Notes: generated by a model from the letters alone, not told the origin. 64,000 nucleotides of DNA from Plumapathes pennacea (GCA_964036295.1 OZ038462.1:34306355-34370354), one strand, 5' to 3'. Numbered from the stretch's first letter, positions 46,431 to 60,100 are shown. Numbers and translations: made by a program.

Positions 46431-47310
46431 GTAACTATATTGTTACTAAATATTCAGTACTTGCGTTATACTTATAGCCGTCAGAATTTTAGTAGTGTTG
46501 TCACTTTTATAGGCAGTGACATAAACATGGAATAGAAACATTCTTATGCTTATTGTTATCGTTTATACGCTAGTAAAAAGCCAGCCTTTACTAAATAAGA
46601 CTATACTCAATAACCAGACACTCTGATAACTTTTTGGCTACCAGTTGGTAAAAAGGAAAGCTGAGAACTGTAGTTTTGGTCGATGTCCGTAGAGACGAAA
46701 TGTATAATTATACGTCTGTTACATCACACGTCTTACCAGCTGATCAGGGTGCTTTATTAAGTGGTACTTCAAAGAGCTCGATAGGATGGAGATCGACGGA
46801 TTACCCGTTTGAATCGAGACAGTGTGTCAAAACTTACTTTAAATAAACAATTAAATAACGTACAAAGTGTGCCTCAGTTTGTAAGGTGACCAGCAAACTT
46901 CCCTGCGCGGCCGTATGACAACGTACGACAGCTGTCGGCCTTTCATTTAAAAAAAAGTATAAAACACGTATTACTGTACACACGTAGTTCCTAAAGTCGT
47001 ACACTGGCCAACATCAGAGAAAGGACTGAACAAGCGCGATTGTCTCAGATTACACAGTGGATCGGAATCGTGAGCTAAACTGTCTTGTCAGCATGCTTCA
47101 GCGAGAGGTTTTCAAAGCAAAAATGATTCAAAAAGAGGGAGTCAGACATTTGACAAGTATGCATGTCGTTTGAAGAATGCGACGAAATCTCGGAAGGAAT
47201 AGTCTCTCTGAAGCCTCGGTCTGGTAACAGCGGTCCACTCATTCATGGCTTTGTAACCGCTCTATTTTGCAAATGGCGTGACGTTGCGAGAAGACAGTAT
47301 CTGTGAAGAA
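46431..47310. other. No recognisable gene
   Basis: AT-rich intergenic sequence with short ORFs only. Confidence 0.4.
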
Positions 47311-47680
47311 CCCCCCCCCCCCCCCCCCCCCGGGAGGGGGGTACTCCCATATATTTCCTATAGGGATGTTCCGTCCGATAGGGTATCATTTTCAGGGTCT
47401 TCTGTCTTAAACAGGGTATCAAATTTTACATTTTCGTGTCTTAAACAGGGATATTTTCTGAAGATTTTCTCCTCTTCCCCTCCCCCCTCAACCACATTTT
47501 TGCTCTCGTCATTTTCGCGTGATTTCTTCATATGCTCCAGTGGAAACGCGTGCAACGCAGGCTAACTTATCTAAACTTAGTCTTGAACAGGGTATCAAAT
47601 TAGAGCACTTTGTCTTAGACAGGGTAGCAAAATTTCCATTTTTGTGTCTTGAATAGAGTCAGCGGAACACCCCTCCGGGG
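47311..47680. mobile_element. Poly(C) run and second copy of the G-run element
   Basis: 21 C (47311-47331) are followed by GGGAGGGGGGTACTCCCATA, then about 330 bp homologous to 38480-38900 with deletions. The right inverted terminus is missing or degraded: it ends near GCGGAACACCCC, without GAGTACCCCCC. Confidence 0.7.
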
Positions 47681-48782
47681 ATTTACTTGAGTGTGAAATG
47701 TTACTGAGTGGTGGGGGTGGGGTGGGGTGGACTGTTCCCACTTTCAAGGTAGAATGACATAAAGATAACTTTATTTTAAAGAGAGTGCTAGTTTTCATTG
47801 GTGTGTTTTCTTTTAGGTGTCCCAAGTAGTGACTGAACATGAGAAGAGCTACACTTTTTGACTCTCTGACTTGTAAACGTTCCTCAGGTAAGAATATATT
47901 TGGTTTGTTTGCAAGATACCTGACTGAGTGACCACGATGCAAAAAAGGTATTTGTGCACAATGCTTTGAATAGTTTGTCTTCAGGCAACTATATACATGC
48001 AAAAGTGAAGACTCAGTCATTTCTTCTTGCTTAGGAGCCAGCATCATACCCAGACAACATTGAACTGCAGCTTCCCAAGAGTGGCAATATATACCTATGT
48101 GTAATTTACATAAAAATTGCTTGGTAGGTGAGGTGTATTAATGCATGTATGGTAAAACTAAACTGGTTTAAAGCCATGCAATGAACAAACTGTGAGGTGT
48201 TTGAAATGTTATAACTAAATGCAAAACTGAAACAGGTAATTTACAAAATGCAGTCCATAAGATGACAAAACAGACTAATTAATTCAAGGATCAGGGACAT
48301 AAATACTGCTGTCACCAACAACAGTCTTTCTGGACACTACTTTAATCCAGACAATCACAACTAACCTACTAAAATGCAGTCTATAGTTAAACTTGGTTTA
48401 ATTAAACTCTTATCCCAATTTAAGGTCAGGTAAATTATATCAATATGTGACTAAAAGAACTTAATTCGCAACCTGACATTGCATTTAAAACACAAGAACA
48501 CATTTTTGTTTGGTGCATCTCTCTAAAGTGGTTTTTAAGATTTATGATCTCTTCCCTTTGATAAGGACATTGCTATTCTAAACTTAAGACAAGTGTAAAT
48601 ATATTATACATATGCACATCAACATATATGATCACACTATTTTGTTTCGGAATAGCTTGCCATATCTACTGCTGTCTTGTTCCTGTAAGAGGAAAGTTAA
48701 GGATGGAGCTTCTCAACAACAGATACATTATGTGTTATGTGCACGGCATGGAGAGAGGACCTTTTATGTGATGGACGATTGT
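47681..48782. other. Intergenic sequence between genes B and C
   Basis: A 150-codon minus-strand open frame (47595-48047) overlaps the repeat and has no recognised domain. The remainder is AT-rich and presumably contains the 3' UTR of gene C. Confidence 0.4.
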
Positions 48783-51700
48783 TTATGGTTGAACTTGAAC
48801 AAGCAATTCAACGGGTGGGGTAGCTCCACGCATGCGCATTTCAACAGACGGCGCTGCTCCTAAGAACTCCGCGATGTTAGCTTCCACGCATGCGCGATAT
48901 CCCTCGCGATGATACACGCTAAATTGGGTTGGCGTGAAGAACTGGTTTCCCGTCGAGTGCTGGGGAAATACGCCACACATTGACTTAGAAATCCCACAGA
49001 AAGGTTTGTCGTGACAGCACTCACAGCAACAGAACGTCAGACGGTCAACTTCTGCGGCTCCCAGATCAGGCCCAGTCCCCCACAGCTCTGCTTCAAGGTC
49101 CACGTTGATGTCACGCAACGCCTCCTTCCATGTCACGTGCTCATTTGTCTGAACGCCTTTGTCTGGGTGACGTGGTGCGATAAGAATAACCTCTCCTTCA
49201 CCAACTTTCCTGTCTTTACCAAACTTGGTTTCTTTGTCGTAGTAATCAACTCGGAACTTGTAGCTCCTTGGCTGCTCTCCGGGTGCTTTCATCACAAAGG
49301 TGTGCTTAATATCCTCGATCACGTCACGCCCGCCCTCACCGATGAAGGAACAATTCAGCTTCTCCCTGGCCAGCTCCAGTGCGAGCACAAAGTCCAACGC
49401 ATAAGAACTGTCTGGAATTGCTGAGCCGCCATTTACCACCACAATTCTTTGCAGCCTTCGTTTTAGAAGAGGCAGGATGGCCAAGTTTTCAATATGGCCG
49501 CCGTCACTCAGATGTAAAATGGCGGGAGGCACAGGTCCTGTGTTGATGACACCCAGGAGATCTCGCACGTAAAGACAAAAAGGAATGTGGACAATAAGCC
49601 ACCTGACAAGGGAAAAAAACAAGACTGTCGTAACACTCTCATAAGTTATGTGCGTAAATAAGGATAGATCGCTCTATTATCAGAACAGTCAACAAAATAG
49701 AAAAGTGTATATTGACCTGTTTCTTGCTCTTTCAGTTTAGTGAAATGGTCGCTTAGCTCTCAAGAATTCTGATGTTTCGGCCGAGGAAACACCTATAAAC
49801 TTAGTGACTCGAGATAACGATAGAAACATGACCCAATCATTGGATTGAATTTCTCTTGAACCTAAGTATATTATAGTTTATATTTTTAGTTAATATTATA
49901 GTTTATAGTTTATAACTATATATATATATATATATATATATAGTTTACATTATATAAACAATAAACTACTTTTGGCGAGGAAAGATGCACGGATAATTGT
50001 CCGAGGATATTATCTGTTCCGAGAAGCGAACAGTTGCCCGAGAGCGAAGCTCGAGGGCAACTGTGAGCTTCGAGGAACAGATAATGTCCAAGGACAATTA
50101 TCCGTGCATATTTCCGAAGCCAAAAGTAGTTTATTGTCTTTATTATCCTTCAGCTATTTCCTCTCGCAGCGCAAATAATGGCGCAAGGACTGTGAAGTTC
50201 TTTGGTGCTTTCTGCAACTGCTTTTTCGACAAATGAATTGATGTCCTCCGCGGTAGTCATCTCGTAATGGTTTTTTGTGATTAATATTACTGTGTTCGCA
50301 TATTGTCCATAAACAGCGATAGTTCGCGAGGCGGGGCTTAATCGCTCGTGAGCGGACGTTATTCGGTCACGTGTCACGATTCCACCAATCACGCGCGGGA
50401 GGAAATATTTGATGGGTCATAAACTCTGACATTACCTGACCATTCTCTCTAAACATCCCGGATTTTCACTCCCAGTGTTGACTACGGATGCGGCAGTTAG
50501 AAGGATCGTGAAGAAAAAAAACACGAGAATGCCAATTGGTACAAGCACCGGATCTCCAGAACCGAAGAAGTGAAAAATGGGTATAGCGATTAACGGTGCG
50601 ACGCGAACAGCTTCTATAATGTAGGGAAGAGACTGCAAAGTGAAACACAAATATTTAATTTGGCGATAAGTATAAAGCGTACATTTGATACTAAAGTCAG
50701 TGTTTATTGGGAACATGCAAATAACAATACAGACAAACATGGAAAATAAATGAAAGATAATCCTTATTACACACAGCATGCCGTGACCCTCATGCCAACG
50801 TGTGATATGGTAAAAACTCAGTTGGGTATTTTGCAAAAAAAAAGTGATATGCAGTATTTCGGCTTACACGAGTAACTTGCAGTTCTTTCACTTGTATTAT
50901 GGAAACACGACGTCCCCAAAAAATAAGCCCAATATTTCCCGGCTAATTGCTAGAAATCCGGCGATTCTTAACTCCTTTTGTGTGTCGAAGTTAAGCACCA
51001 GCAAATTGCAAGCGCCATACAGTAATAAAGAACTCTACAAGTACAAAATAAATTATTACATATAAAAACATACGAACATGCAATAGTTGTACCTTTAAAA
51101 AGCAACCCTCTCTCTTCTCGTAAGCAAGATCAGAGACCATGGCCGCGTCAACTCCTAGCCCCAGCATCGTCTGAATATTTTTGAAGGATTCCGACGACTT
51201 CTCCAGGGCGCCCATGTGCCGCGACACCGCTGCCGCTGATGCTGTCATGGCGTAGGAAAGTTTTACATCTTTTGGCGCCAGCTTTCCTGCGAATTCCTCC
51301 GCTCGTGGTTGACAAACAATTCTTTCAATTTCCGTTGGACTCATGGTCAGCAGATCGTACTTGAGCTTGTCCTCCGGATCATCTCGCCACTCGTTCACAA
51401 CGATGTTGGCAATGTACTGTGGTTTCATGTCCTGCAAGTCGGCAAGGGACAATGCACCCTCGTAGTCATGGGCACGTGGCTGTTGCTTACCCGGCATGCA
51501 AAGGTGTGTCCCTGGAAAGTAGTCGTACCAGCCAATCCCTGCACATCCACAGGTCCCTACACTTTCTTCCGTGTAAAACGTTTTCTGGAGTCGCCATCTA
51601 GAATGGGACACACGTTTCTTTAAATATAATGAAGGAAATTTTGCGCGCTCTGACACAGTTACTACAATCTTTAAATAAGAACACTTGCCGCATGTACTAA

Positions 51701-53275
51701 TCCACGAATAAGCGCCCTCTTCCTCCCTCTTGTATAAACGCCCCCCTCGGATAATTGCCCCCTCTCTCTTCCTTTTTGTTGTTTTTGCACAAACGGTAAA
51801 TTAACACAATCCAAATCGACGTGACGTTGTGTGAACACGTGGTACACGTTTGGCGAACTAGCTAAACCAAATTTATTACTAAGTGTGTCGCTATTAGAAC
51901 TATACAAACGGCTTCCGTTGTGTTGTTGTTTATGGGAAAATGCTGGCCAGGATTAGGGAAAAAATGAATAAGCGTCCCCCTTCAAATAGGCGCGTCTTAT
52001 CCTAATCTTGAAATAAGCGCCTTATTCGAGGCCGGATTGTTGTTAGTTGATGTTGATGCTGCACCGCTATTTAATTGTAATTGCTGGTTTGTATATATGC
52101 TAGCGTTTTATCAATTTATTGTCGCGTGGCACTTTTTTATTAATGTGCTGCTAGTGTTGCTTAACGCAAGCAAGTAGCTATGTCGTCTTTCCCCTGCTAA
52201 ATTATGTCTTCTTCAAAGTAAAATCAATCGCTATATACTTTGCTTGGTTGAAGCTGTTTGGTTTACAGCCTCTGTGTTTGGAGCTGTAATTGTTTTAATT
52301 TTGTTGTTAGAAAGTGAACAAAGAACGTTTTATTCTGTGACAAGTGGCAGTTAAGACTTACCTGGTGTAGATGTTCACAAGACGCATCTGAAATGCACCA
52401 AACGCGGGAGCGAAGAACATTATCAGCCCAGAAATAAACAAAAGCACCAAAAACAGTTCCCCCGTATGTTTGATGCCGAAAACAACCCCGTTATACACGC
52501 GCCAATAAATAACATAGGCGTTTGTATAAACGATAAGGATAATCGATGCCTTGCTTCGCAGAGCTGGAGAAACGACCCACGTGAGGATGATGAAGACCAC
52601 AGCGCCGACTGGAATCGCACTTCCGGTGTGGTCAAGAAAGTCCCGGATGAACCAAGGACCAAACGTAAAGGCGAACAGCAAACCAGAGAGAGCCGAGAGA
52701 AGTTGGGCCATTCCTGAGAATTTGGACGACAATTTTGTCCAGATGTAGAATAGAAAACTCAGACTCATTGAAACCGCAAAAAGAATCAGCCTGGAGAAAG
52801 CTGTCGTTCCTGATTGGATGGCACAGGCGGCGCTGGTGGTATATGTGGAGTTGTGTTCATCTACGCAACGCACTCTGTCTGCTCGCAACATATCGCCAAA
52901 GAAGAAATCGATGACGAAGGCCAGCGGGAATGCGTAAGAACTCCAAATAACAAACGGAGTTATCACAGAGACAAACAGCATCAAAGCGAGGATGATCATT
53001 GTGTCCAAAATGCCGTGGAGAGGTTTCTGCCAGTCACAGAGCAGGCCGGCTCGACTTCGCATGTGGGCAAAAAACTGCTTGTGCCAGCTGGGATCGTCTT
53101 TCTTCCTGTTACGGTATTTCCAATCCAGGTAGGACGTCCCTGTGTAACCACCCCCTGATACGCAGCTCAAGTAGTCTGGTTCGACTCCGCGTTGAAGGAG
53201 TCTGCGCAGGACACCAGAACAGAGCGCCGCTGACCGGATTCCACCGCCGGAGAAAGCCAAGCCAGTCTTGGACAT
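48783..53275 (-). CDS. Gene C: membrane patatin-like phospholipase
   Basis: Exons 53275-52362, 51597-51093, 50632-50436 and 49602-48783 join in frame (2436 nt, 811 residues; phases 2-0-2, all GT-AG). It carries FSGGGIR, Ser40 in CVSGGGYTG, the SAAAVSRHMG block in exon 2, the membrane segments, Asp572 in LSDGGHIEN, and the CCCECC cluster. The start at 53275 aligns with copies A, B and D. The longer upstream open frame to 53494 lies across an acceptor (TTCAG|GAAACC at 53308/53309) and is probably intron. The C-terminus differs from A, D and E: after SVEM it continues RMRGATPPVELLVQVQP instead of HTIIES, through a repeated GCGCATGCGTGGAG motif. The exon 2 end (AAAG|GTACAA) is a weak donor. Confidence 0.87.
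49603..50435 (-). other. Intron 3 of gene C
   Basis: Donor CAG|GTAATG and acceptor CCTTGTCAG|G. It carries a (TA)n run (49917-49943) and the second long-hairpin MITE. Confidence 0.75.
49958..50300. mobile_element. Long-hairpin MITE, copy 2
   Basis: 180-bp palindrome at 49958-50137 (ACAATAAACTAC ... GTAGTTTATTGT, arms about 90 bp with few mismatches), plus a 160-bp tail homologous to 21016-21185. It is inserted in intron 3 of gene C. The palindrome centre (GAGAGCGAAGCTCGAGG) is longer than in copy 1. Confidence 0.8.
51598..52361 (-). other. Intron 1 of gene C, containing an AATAAGCGCC repeat
   Basis: Donor CAG|GTAAGT and acceptor CATTCTAG|A. A dispersed repeat at about 51700-52045 has inverted-looking ends: CGAATAAGCGCCC at the left and AAATAAGCGCC with CTTATTCGAGG at the right. 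It encodes nothing recognised. Intron 2 (50633-51092) holds nothing recognised. Confidence 0.65.
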
Positions 53276-54174
53276 CTTGGTTGAGGTTTTGCAAATTATC
53301 AAGGTTTCCTGAATTATGTAAGAAATAATTATGTACGTTAGTGACACTAAGTCATATACTGCAACCGTGTTAAACGACAATGTGTAGAAATTTATTCTTG
53401 TTAAACTTCTCGCCCATTTATTTTTCATTTGAGCCCGAATTGATATTGGACTGACTGAAATGTGATATGATTTGCATTTTGTAGAATTATACAATTTATT
53501 TATTCTTTTTTGGAATTACTCACAAGCAATAAGTTGCTGCCCTCAAGAGAGCATACCAAGAAAGGTCCTGTTTACAGGTCACTACAGTGCTAGAAGTCCT
53601 TCGGCCGATCAAGGGAATGTTGCGCAATTTAAAAATTGGCCGCCATGCTGAATCTGTTGGTCTTCCTATTGCTAACAATCACAATATGAAAACGCACAAT
53701 TGGCGACTTGTAAACGTAAATCTTGCAGTGTAAAACCGTTTATTTAGTTGAAAGGTCTGTTCGTGCCGAGAAAAGCGAGAGGCTTCTTGTTTACTATCTT
53801 CTTTCAGCTATTTTGTATTTAATTCAAAAATAAATCTCATGGGGATCCCGTTTTATAACGCTCCTCCGCGTTTAAGCTTATCGAAGGGATTTTTTTGTAT
53901 TTTTGAAGCCGTCGACACTCAGGTTTCATCATGACTTGACCCCATTTTTTGGGGGAAAACAGAGCTAACTATTATGTGTTTATAGTTAGACTGATAATAA
54001 TCAAATGATACTGCTACATTGATTCACCCCTTGTTGTAGTACAGTATAACTTTCCTTGCTTTGCAATTTTCATGTTATTTACAGTATGTGCTTGTCTACA
54101 AAGTTGGATTGCTATGTTCTTGGTGTATTCCGCACTTTCATTCTATTTGAGCTGTTTTAGCCGTGATGTAGTTA
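53276..54174. other. 5' flank of gene C
   Basis: A leader of 33 bp (53276-53308) is probably spliced to an upstream non-coding exon that I could not place with confidence. No other feature was recognised. Confidence 0.4.
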
Positions 54175-54305
54175 CCCTGGGTGCCAGAGGGCCGCAAGAG
54201 GCTGGGACGACGCCCCCAAGCCCACCTCGGCTTCGCCTGGTCCCCAGCCTCTCGTGGTCCACGCAGCCAGAGCTGCCGAGAGCGAGGAACCTCTGACACC
54301 CAGGG
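54175..54305. mobile_element. 131-bp MITE with CCCTGGGTG termini and TA target duplication
   Basis: CCCTGGGTGCCAGAGG at the left is mirrored by CCTCTGACACCCAGGG at the right. TA flanks each side (54173-54174, 54306-54307). It is GC-rich compared with its surroundings and non-coding. Confidence 0.8.
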
Positions 54306-54307
54306 TA

Positions 54308-56097
54308 TGATGTAGCCGTAGTCGAAATATTATCTGTTCGACGTTTCGGTTTGCGACTTTCACACGCTCTGCAAGATGGCTATGACGGCGCTCGAAACGT
54401 CAACTAACAAAATTTATCTTTTACGGCGTTCAACAAACTTACGTTTATGATTAAGTTATAGTGGTGTGACGTTTGTGTTACTTGATTTCAATCTCAATAG
54501 TGTATATGTTCATCAAGTAAATAATTATTCAATTTTCCCAAGGTCAGGTTGACCTTGTATCAGATGGGATTACAATGAAATATGCAAAGGCTATGACCTA
54601 TGTTTTCGCTAAAAAAATGGCTGATTTTGGCTGACTCTATTACACCACCTTGTAACAGTGATTTCTCTCCTAGTGAGTATTGATCAGTTTGACCTGAAAA
54701 TACGTGAGTTAAGTTTGTTTGTATAATTTGGAACGAGTGATAAATGATTGTCAATTACTTATGTGACCATTGATACGGTTTCATTGGTTGCATTCTCACA
54801 CAATACTGTTTGCATTTTCCGCTCCAGAGAATTTGAACCAAATGTCTCTCACGGTTATATACAGCAATCTGAATCTCATTACAAAGGTCGCCTCAGTGAT
54901 TGATATTGCAAGTCAAAACAATATGAATTCCTGCCTTGCACACACGTCTCATGCTTTTAACTAATACCTTCCATCCGCCCTACATTACACCTTATACAAA
55001 AGTAATATATAACTGAACCGCACGATGACTGGGGTGAGTCACGATAATGTCACCACCTGACTGCCCAAACCCTTTCGAAACAATGTTTGACTATCCGACG
55101 TAATGTTAAAAAGTGCAAAAACATCAATTTTGCTTAACAATAACGTCAACACTGCCACCAGAATGTGCTCATCGGGAGTTCATTTCATTTGAGTGGCCAC
55201 ACCCTCATAAATTTGACAGTGAAGTTGATTGGTTCTGGGTTGAGACTTTAGCAATGAATGATAACTGTAAACTCAGTAATCGAGGGACCAAAAGGCACGA
55301 GCCATGCAAAGTTTGTGAAAGCTACAGATCTTCCAACCTAATTTAAGTCAAAGAGCCGAGTCATGCCAAGAGAACAAGAGGTTATTGGGCGACCATTTGA
55401 ACGGTAGTTGTTATAAAGCATAATGCAATGTTTGATAGTACTTACCTTAATGTTTGTCTTTTGTCGCCTGCGAACCTTACTTGCGTGTGAACCCAAGTGG
55501 GTAACGGACGAAATTAAAACCGCTCGCGGTTTATGAATTATAATATTGTTTACAATCTTTTATTCGAGTTCCACTCAAGCATGCACCATATACTTATGCG
55601 TAAAATACCATAACCGGTTATGATATAGTACCATCGAGTTTTTCAATATCCCTTTCTGAGGTAAATAATTTTGAAGGTAACGCGTGCTAGACGCATTTAT
55701 ACACAAAAATGTATGACAAGAACTGAACGATATGCCGGTAAAGACCGCGGACAAAAAGATGAGTTTGCGGATTACGTGCTGGGATGACGTAACTGACAAA
55801 AATGATGGACAGAGGGCCATGACGCAAATTGGATTATTCTCGCTTTTTCCAAAGTTTTTATTTACTTGATTGTTACACTCAAAACATCGGGTTACTAGGT
55901 TACCAGTTACAATATAGGCATAAGTCCCTTGATCAATTTAAGAAGGATCCACGGCTGCTACCGCCTTTTTTGAGGTATAAAACATATAGGGTACAGATTC
56001 ACTTATAACAAAAGAACAGCTAGGCAAGTGCAGCACTTACCAGCCTAATACTTGTTTTGCCTTTTCGGCCTTGTTCATTTGCCTGCCTTTCAAAACT
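54308..56097. other. Intergenic sequence between genes C and D
   Basis: No recognised gene. About 55915-55965 (AAGTCCCTTGATCAATTTAAG) resembles 62845-62870 downstream of gene E, indicating a shared 3' flank. Confidence 0.4.
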
Positions 56098-56506
56098 CTT
56101 TCAACACTTTCACTCCTGAGCTCATATACAAATTCTGCCAACCATTCAAGAAGAAAATGTATGAGAGATGAAATGAGAATTGATGTTTTAATCAGCTGTC
56201 ATTTGTGCAAGGTATCAAATGCCAAATTCTCCATACTGTATGATATATCTCTGGTGGGAGACTGAAAAGAGAAAATTTGAAGTTGGTCACTCTTGGGAGT
56301 GAAAGGGTTAACTCTTTCACTCCTGAGCTCATATACAAATTCTCCCAACCATCCAAGAAGAAAATGTATGAGTGGTGTAATGAGAATTGATAGTTTAGTC
56401 AGCTTTCATTTGAGCAAACTGTCAAGTGGCAAATTATCCTCACTGTATTGTTATGTTTCTGGTGAAAAACCAAAGGAGAAGATTGAAGTTGATCACTCTC
56501 AGGAGT
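56098..56506 (+). repeat. Two head-to-tail copies of a ~210-bp MITE-like repeat
   Basis: CTTTCACTCCTGAGCTCATATACAAATTC starts at about 56106 and again at about 56315. Each unit ends with the inverted terminus (CTTGGGAGTGAAAGGGTTAA; in the second, CTCTCAGGAGTAG). The short ORFs in each unit derive from the repeat. Confidence 0.75.
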
Positions 56507-56967
56507 AGGAAGCTGGGTTACACCCTCCCGGCCACGGTTGTTATAATGATGAAAATTTATAGATGTTTTGTCTCTTAGGAGCATTTAATGCGTTATTCAA
56601 ACTGTAACAGCACGGCAATCTAACTTGATGTGAAGTTATTCGAGTCAGCAAAGAACTTCAACCGCAATCACATTCAGCAAAGTGAATTTAGATAACTAGT
56701 GCGGTGCAAGAGTAATAATCATTAAATGCGTTGTAAGACTTCCTGCTGACCAATGCAAACCATTAGGATAACGCTAACTCGCTAACTGTAACTAATTAAG
56801 CTCGAATATAACTCGAATCCGAAAAAAACTAACAACGAAAACAAGAAATACTTGCTAACGCATGCAAAATACCGTGTGGTAGCCGTCACCAAATTTATCC
56901 CTTCCCATTGACAGTCAACATGTTTCACTTGTTTGCAAACTTGACTACAATTTATGTTTATCTATGT

Positions 56968-56973
56968 TTTATT
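56968..56973 (-). terminator. Candidate polyadenylation signal of pseudogene D
   Basis: AATAAA on the minus strand, about 137 bp after the D stop codon, within a 3' flank shared with genes A and E near the stop. Confidence 0.35.
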
Positions 56974-57109
56974 TCATAGTGTATGCGATATTTCGCATAA
57001 ATCAAGCGTTCCCAAAAAAAAAAAAAAATGTGAGAAACAGGCAATGTGGCTGAAACAGACTCTACCTATTAGGAAGAGTGAAGCTCTGGCCGTAAGGATA
57101 AGATTATTT

Positions 57110-60100
57110 TTATGATTCAATGATGGGACGCATTTCAACGGACGTCGCTATTCCTAAGAACTCAGCGGCGTTTGCTTCCACGCATGCGCGATAACCCTCG
57201 CGGTGATACACGCTGAACATGGTTGGCGTGAAGAACTGGTTAGCTGTCACGTGTTGGGGAAAGACGCCACACATTAACTTAGAAATCCCACAGCAAGGTT
57301 TGTCGTGACAGCACTCACAGCAACAGAACGTCAGACGGTCGACTTCTGCGGCTTCCAGATCAGGCCCAGTCCCCCACAGCTCTGCTTCAAGGTCCACGTT
57401 GATGTCGCGCAACGCCTCCTTCCATGCCACGTGCTGGTTCGTGTTGACGCCTTTGTCTGGGTGGCGCGGTGCGATAAGGATGACTTCTCCTTCTCCGACT
57501 TTCCTGTCTTTATCAAGATCAGTTTCTCTGTCGTAGTAATCAACTCTGAACTTGTACCACCTTGGCTGTTGCCCGGGAGCTCTCTTCACAAACTTGTCTT
57601 TGATGTCTGCTATCACGTCTCGTCCATCCAAACCGAGGAAGTAACAGTTCAACTTCTCCCTGGCCAGCTCCAGCGCGTGCAAAAGGTCGTTTCCATATGA
57701 ATTGTCTGGGACTGTGTAGCCGCCATTTACCACCACAATCCTTTGCACGGGTCCTGTGTTGTTAATATTGAGCAGGTCTCGCACGTAGCGGCAAAAAGGA
57801 ATATGAACAAGAAGCCACCTAAGAAGGCAACAATTTAGCATATCAACTCATTCCGGATCGGTCGAGGGAGAAAGTAAATAATACAAGTCTGTTAGTGAGC
57901 AGCAACTTTTACAGTAAAATTTTACAGTAAACTCTTCCTCATGCCAAAAAGCTGTAAATTTTCGCGGGCAGCGGTGTTTTTATGATATGAACCGCACATG
58001 CTATATGTTTACCTGGTACTTTTTTCCAAACATCCTGGATTTTCGTTCCCGGTTCTCATCACGGCTAACAAAGTCAGAAGGATGAGCAAAGAAAAGAACA
58101 CAAGAACTCCAATAGGAACAAGAACCGAGTCTCCAGCGCCGGAAAAATAGACAATAGGGGCAGTCAGCAGTGGAGCAATGCGAAAAACTTCAATGAAGTA
58201 AGGAAGAAGCTGCAAAATGAAAGGCACAGGAAGATATTTAGTGAGACTGAAGCTAAAAAAGAAAAAAAATAAAATAAAAAAAAATGGATAACTTAGTGGG
58301 TATCCAGCGCACGAAGTGCAAAGATTTTAGAAGCAAGGAGTTCAAGTTGATGCAATGATGACAAGAAGAAAAAGTTAAAAGAACCACACAAACAAAAAAT
58401 TATGGTAAACAAACAGATGGAAGAAATTTAGTCGGTAGCTTGCCTTTAGAAAACAGCTCTCTCTTTTCTCAAAGGCAACATCAGAGACCATGGAAGCTCC
58501 CATGTTAAGCCCAAGAATCGTCTGGATGGCCTTAAAGGGTTCTGCTGACTTAGCGCCCTTATTCGGAGACACGTCTGCAGCTGATGTTGCCATGGCATCC
58601 GAAAGTTAGATGTCTTCTGGTGCCAACTTTCCTGAGAATTCCTCTGCTCCTGGCTGACGATCTATTCTTTCTATATCCGTTGGACTCATGGTCAGCAGAT
58701 CGTAATTGAACTCGTCCTCTGGATCGTCACGCCACTCATTGACAACGATGTTGGAGATATACTGTGGTTTTATGTTCAGCAAGTGATCAAGACGCAATGC
58801 ACCCACGCGATCATTATGAGGCTGCCGATCTCCGGGTATGCAGAAATGTGTCCCTAGAAAGTAATCTTTCCAGCCAATCCCTGCACACCCACATGTACCA
58901 ACACTTTCCTCTGTGTAAAACGCTTTCTGAAGTCGCCACCTGCAAAAGTAGTAAGATTAACAGTGCCCCTCGGTCTAAATGACGCGGTTCAGATTTGGCC
59001 AATGCATGTCCGTAAATAAAAATTCTAAAATGCATGAATAGATGCTCATAAAACAAGATTCTAGCAGCACGAGAACTTTTTGATTTTACTGTTACTTAAG
59101 ACACCATGATATTGTGCAAGCAAGTCATGGAACATGTGTGTATCAAAACATTCTAAAAGCTTTTTCATTTGTACAATGTCTTAAACACAGTTGAGCAGAG
59201 AATCTCTTTAGAGCTGAAGGGGATGATAGTGTCTTTTTGAAAACGAAAGTGTAAAATAAGACTGGTGAAACTACTTAATGATTACCACGGCAAAACAAGC
59301 GGTTCAGTTTTCAGCTGATTTTACAGGAAACCCACCTGTTATAGATGTGCACTAGCCGCGCTTGGAATTCACCGATTAAGGGGACAAACCACATCACCAG
59401 CGCAGAAACAAACAAGAGCACCAAAAACGTATTATTGTTATGTTTGATACCACCAACAGACTCTTTGTACACACGCCAGTAAACAACATAGGCGAACGTA
59501 TAAACAATGAGGACGAAGGAGGCCTTACTACGCAGAACTGGAAGAAAGAACCACATGAGGACGCCGATTATGACAACTGCGAGCTGAACCACTAGTGATG
59601 TTTTGTCCAGAAAGTCGTGAATGAACCAAGGACCAAACGTGAAGGCAAACAGAAAACCGGAGAAAGTCGAGAGAAGGTGGGTTATTCCTGATAATTTGGA
59701 CGACACTTTTCCCCAGGTGTAGAAGAGGAGAAACAGCAAGAGAGACACAGCAAACAGGATGATGCGAGGCTGGCTAGTCTCCTGACTCTTCTCTGCTCGT
59801 AAGATGTCGCCAAACAGGAAATCAATGATGAGAGCCAAGGGGCATGCGTGAGAACCCCAAATGACTAGTGGAGATATCACAGAGACAAACAGCATCAAAG
59901 CGAGGATGATCACTGTGTCCACAATGCCGTGGAGAGGTTTCTGCCAATCACAGAGCACACCCGCTCACTCTCGCATGTGGGCAAAAAACCGCTTGTGCCA
60001 GCTGGGGTCATCTTCTTTGTTACGGTATTTCCAGTCCAAATAGGCCGTGCCTGTGTAACCACCCCCTGATACGCAGCTCAGGTAGTCTGGTTCGACTGCG

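Noticed and set aside
47595-48047. 150-codon minus-strand ORF
   Set aside because: Overlaps the G-run repeat and has no recognised domain or paralogue.
49011-49424. Plus-strand ORF of 137 codons opposite exon 4 of gene C (similar ORFs at 57305-57700 and 63242-63637)
   Set aside because: Present only because the conserved exon 4 sequence happens to be open on the antisense strand; no own motifs.
52358-53494. Gene C starting at the upstream ATG at 53494
   Set aside because: An acceptor and leader similar to gene A lie between, and all paralogues begin with the M-x-x-TG(V/L)AFSGGG start.
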